Of a DNA stretch of 64,000 bases, positions 61,682 to 64,000 are shown piece by piece; the stretch's first letter is position 1; each line of letters opens with the position of its first letter. Made by a program: the position numbers and the translations under genes. The notes below the pieces were generated by a model. That model did no database searches. It had not been told where the DNA came from and worked only from the letters and a program-made list of their open reading frames with translations. This stretch comes from Gemmataceae bacterium (lineage in GTDB: Bacteria > Planctomycetota > Planctomycetia > Gemmatales > Gemmataceae), in the NCBI GenBank assembly GCA_003136315.1, contig PLDW01000143.1, positions 1 through 64,000 of the forward strand, written 5' to 3'.

Positions 61682-64000
61682 ATGAGGCGGTTCATCTTGG
61701 TGGGGTTGGCCTTGGCCTATGGGCTGACCGCGATGAGCGACGAGCCAAAGCCAAAACCCACTGCGACACTGCCCCCGTATAAAAGGCTGCTGACGGATGC
61801 CGATGCGAAGATAGCCGAGGAGCTGGAGAAGAGGAGCGAGGAGGCAGAGAAGGCTGACGATTTCGACAAGGCGATCGCGCTTCGCGGAGAGTTGCTGGCC
61901 TTGAGGATCAAGGCTCAGGGGGCCGACCACTGGGAAGCGATTGACGTGAAGTGGGAGCTTATTACAACGCGCAAGGTGGCCGCGCTGCCCGCGGATCAGC
62001 GGGCGGGCTGGCGAAAGGCGGACCAGGGAGTCAACGAGGCCCGGGAACTCGAAGCGAAAGGCGAGTACGCAAAGGCTCAGCCGCTCCGCCAAAAATCACT
62101 CGACCGCTACCGCGAACTCTTTAGCGATAGACACCCCAACACTGCCATCTGCTACGGCAACCTGGCCGCCAACCTGAACGCCCAGGGGAAGTGCGCGGAT
62201 GCCCATCTACTCTTCCAGAAGTCCCTCGACCTCTACCGCGAACTCCTTGGCGACAAACATCCTAACACTGCCACTATCTACAATAACCTAGCTTTGAACC
62301 TGACCGCTCAGGGGCGGTACGCGGACGCAGAGCCTCTCTTACAAATGGCCCTCGGCCTTCGCCAAGAACTACACGGTGATAAACACCCAAATACGGCCTC
62401 CAGTTACAACAACCTGGCCGGCAACCTGAACGCCCAGGGGAAGTGCGCAGAAGCACAGCTCCTCTACCACAAGGCCCTCGACCTCTACCTCGACCTCTTC
62501 GGCGACGCACACCCCAATACTGCCACTATCTACAACAACCTTGCCCTGAATCTGGATGCGCAGAGGAAGTACGCGGAGGCACAACCACTCTACCAGAAGG
62601 CCCTCGACATCCGCCGCTCACGGTTTGGTGACAAACACCCCGACACTGCCCTGAGCTATAGCAACATGGCCGGCAATCTGTACTCCCAAGGGAAGTACGC
62701 GGAGGCACACCCACTCTTCCAGAAGGCCCTTGACCTCAATCGTGATCTCCTCGGTGACACACACCCCAACTCCGCCAAGAGCTTCCTGGTCCTGGCCTAC
62801 AGCCTCCACGCTCAGAGAAAGTATGCCGAGGCCCAGGGGCAGTTGACGGAGGCCGCCACGGCCTATGAAGTCGCCCGCCTGGGTGTGGCAAGCCGTGGGT
62901 TGGATCGGGCGGTCTTCGGGGCAACGCGATCCCCATATCGCTTGCAGGCGACCACACTGGCTCACCTCCATTCCCCGGTGGCAGCCTGGGTCGCTGCCGA
63001 GAACGACCTGGCCCGCGGCCTGAGCGATGAAACCGCAACCTACAAGGGACTCACGCTCACTCTCGACGAGCAGAACCACCGCATCAACTTGACCGACCGT
63101 CTGGCGCAGATTCAGCCCCGCCTCCTCCAGCTCGTCTCAAAGGCGACCCTCACCGATCCGGAGAAGGAAGAACTTGCCAAACTCCAGGTCGACCGTCGAG
63201 CAATCGAAACCGAACTCTCGGGCCTAGCCTCCCGCTTGAGCCGCCGACAACTTGCCAGTCTCCCCGGCGTTCAGGCTGCGCTCTCTTCCGATGCCGCTGT
63301 AGTGCTGTGGGTGGATCTCCCGAATCAAGGGGATCTCCTGGAGCACTGGGGCTGCGTGGTCCGCCGTGACGGCGAACCCGCCTGGGAACAGCTTCCAGGT
63401 TCAAGTCCCAAGCAGACATGGACCAACGCCGATTCCGTCCTCCCGTCAAAACTACGTGAGGCCCTCGCCTCCGGTTCAGCCACTGCCGCAGAACTGGCCA
63501 ACCTTGCGGATCAATTGCATGCCCAGCGGCTCGCCCCGCTCTCTCGACACCTCGGCGGAGTCAAAACGATCTACGTGATCGCTGTGAATGAGATGGCGGG
63601 TATTCCGGTCGAGGCGTTGACCTGTGAGTACACGATCAGCTACCTGCCCTCCGGCACCTTCCTGGCCCAGCTCCAAAGCCGTGTACCGCCCTCAAGCTCG
63701 GCCCTAATGGCCCTCGGCGATCCGGACTTCTCACGTCCGGAGGCCAAACCGAAGGCAGCCAGGGGCGGAAACTGGAAAGACCTCCCCGGCACCCGCTCGG
63801 AAGTGGCACAGATCGCCAAACTGTTCGGCCCCTCAAGCACTACCCTGCTTGATAGCGAAGCCAGCGAGCAATCGCTCGACACGCTGCGCAAGAAGGGGGA
63901 ACTGTCGAAGTTCCGCTTCCTGCACTTTGCCACCCACGGCGAGGCTAACAACATCCGGACACTCGAATCGGTGCTGATCCTGGCACAGGACAAGCTCCCG
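61682..64000 (+). CDS. TPR-CHAT protein (kinesin-light-chain-type TPRs plus caspase-like domain), 3' end beyond window
   Basis: At least 773 aa from an ATG at 61682 with GGAGGAGG 6 nt upstream; the frame is open at the window end. A short hydrophobic N-terminus (MRRFILVGLALAYGLTAM) could be a signal peptide. Residues ~150-380 are tandem TPRs of the kinesin light chain type, each with G-D-K-H-P-N-T and YNNLA..L. A CHAT (caspase-HetF-associated) domain starts near residue 530, and its conserved His is in RFLHFATHGEA near 752. The catalytic Cys would lie beyond the window. CHAT proteases act as regulated proteases, some in defence. Confidence 0.85.
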   Translation, partial: MRRFILVGLALAYGLTAMSDEPKPKPTATLPPYKRLLTDADAKIAEELEKRSEEAEKADDFDKAIALRGELLALRIKAQGADHWEAIDVKWELITTRKVAALPADQRAGWRKADQGVNEARELEAKGEYAKAQPLRQKSLDRYRELFSDRHPNTAICYGNLAANLNAQGKCADAHLLFQKSLDLYRELLGDKHPNTATIYNNLALNLTAQGRYADAEPLLQMALGLRQELHGDKHPNTASSYNNLAGNLNAQGKCAEAQLLYHKALDLYLDLFGDAHPNTATIYNNLALNLDAQRKYAEAQPLYQKALDIRRSRFGDKHPDTALSYSNMAGNLYSQGKYAEAHPLFQKALDLNRDLLGDTHPNSAKSFLVLAYSLHAQRKYAEAQGQLTEAATAYEVARLGVASRGLDRAVFGATRSPYRLQATTLAHLHSPVAAWVAAENDLARGLSDETATYKGLTLTLDEQNHRINLTDRLAQIQPRLLQLVSKATLTDPEKEELAKLQVDRRAIETELSGLASRLSRRQLASLPGVQAALSSDAAVVLWVDLPNQGDLLEHWGCVVRRDGEPAWEQLPGSSPKQTWTNADSVLPSKLREALASGSATAAELANLADQLHAQRLAPLSRHLGGVKTIYVIAVNEMAGIPVEALTCEYTISYLPSGTFLAQLQSRVPPSSSALMALGDPDFSRPEAKPKAARGGNWKDLPGTRSEVAQIAKLFGPSSTTLLDSEASEQSLDTLRKKGELSKFRFLHFATHGEANNIRTLESVLILAQDKLP

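Overview
The window comes from a high-GC planctomycete, most likely Gemmataceae. The evidence is a giant beta-strand-repeat surface protein with the N-terminal FLEDRLTP motif typical of that group, several ECF-type sigma factors, a kinesin-light-chain-like TPR protein with a CHAT protease domain, a DUF2924 plus large serine recombinase pair, and a Gemmata-type transposase fragment. No rRNA, complete tRNA or CRISPR array was seen. Much of the window is accessory DNA.

Region 1 (about 1-20.5 kb) is a single minus-strand operon of twelve genes read from 19.87 kb down to 0.98 kb. In order it encodes a membrane-anchored degenerate protein kinase, a secreted protein, a dynamin-like GTPase, an Hsp70/actin-like ATPase, a 716-aa unknown protein, a four-helix membrane protein, two membrane-anchored proteins that look like degenerate von Willebrand A folds, a secreted vWA protein, an ABC ATPase, a MacB/FtsX-type permease and a small secreted protein. 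Start/stop overlaps and short gaps say these are co-translated. The GTPase plus Hsp70-like pair recalls SrfC/SrfB-type pairs and GTPase-centred conflict or stress systems; the full combination is not one I can name. Degenerate repeats sit on both sides.

Region 2 (21.2-28.4 kb, plus strand) is a tight five-gene cassette: SIS-HAD fusion, phosphoribosyltransferase-like protein, AAA+ ATPase, an unknown 371-aa protein and a PfkB sugar/nucleoside kinase. It looks like a nucleotide/ribose-centred conflict cassette.

Region 3 (28.4-44.5 kb, mostly minus strand) is a mobile element with its own replication genes (Prim-Pol/DUF3987 protein and an exo-plus-polymerase Pol I), a ParB-domain DNA methyltransferase, a sigma factor, small paralogous proteins, HTH proteins and a DUF2924-serine recombinase-HTH operon. 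A repeated 45-bp sequence lies just upstream of three of its gene starts and may be an element-specific promoter. Next to it (44.7-47.8 kb) are two nested group II introns: an ORF-less outer intron whose domain V is split by an inner intron that encodes a reverse transcriptase/maturase.

Region 4 (48.1-54.3 kb) has a GAF-domain protein and a cytoplasmic subtilisin-like protease on the minus strand. These are divergent, across an AT-rich spacer, from an ECF sigma factor and two unknown genes. Region 5 (54.3-56.7 kb) holds an exact 3' half of tRNA-Asn with its terminator, a truncated RepA gene, short repeats and DnaA boxes: an integrated or decayed replicon. Region 6 (56.8-64 kb) returns to typical planctomycete genes: the surface protein, an ECF sigma factor, and a divergent TPR-CHAT protein that runs off the window.
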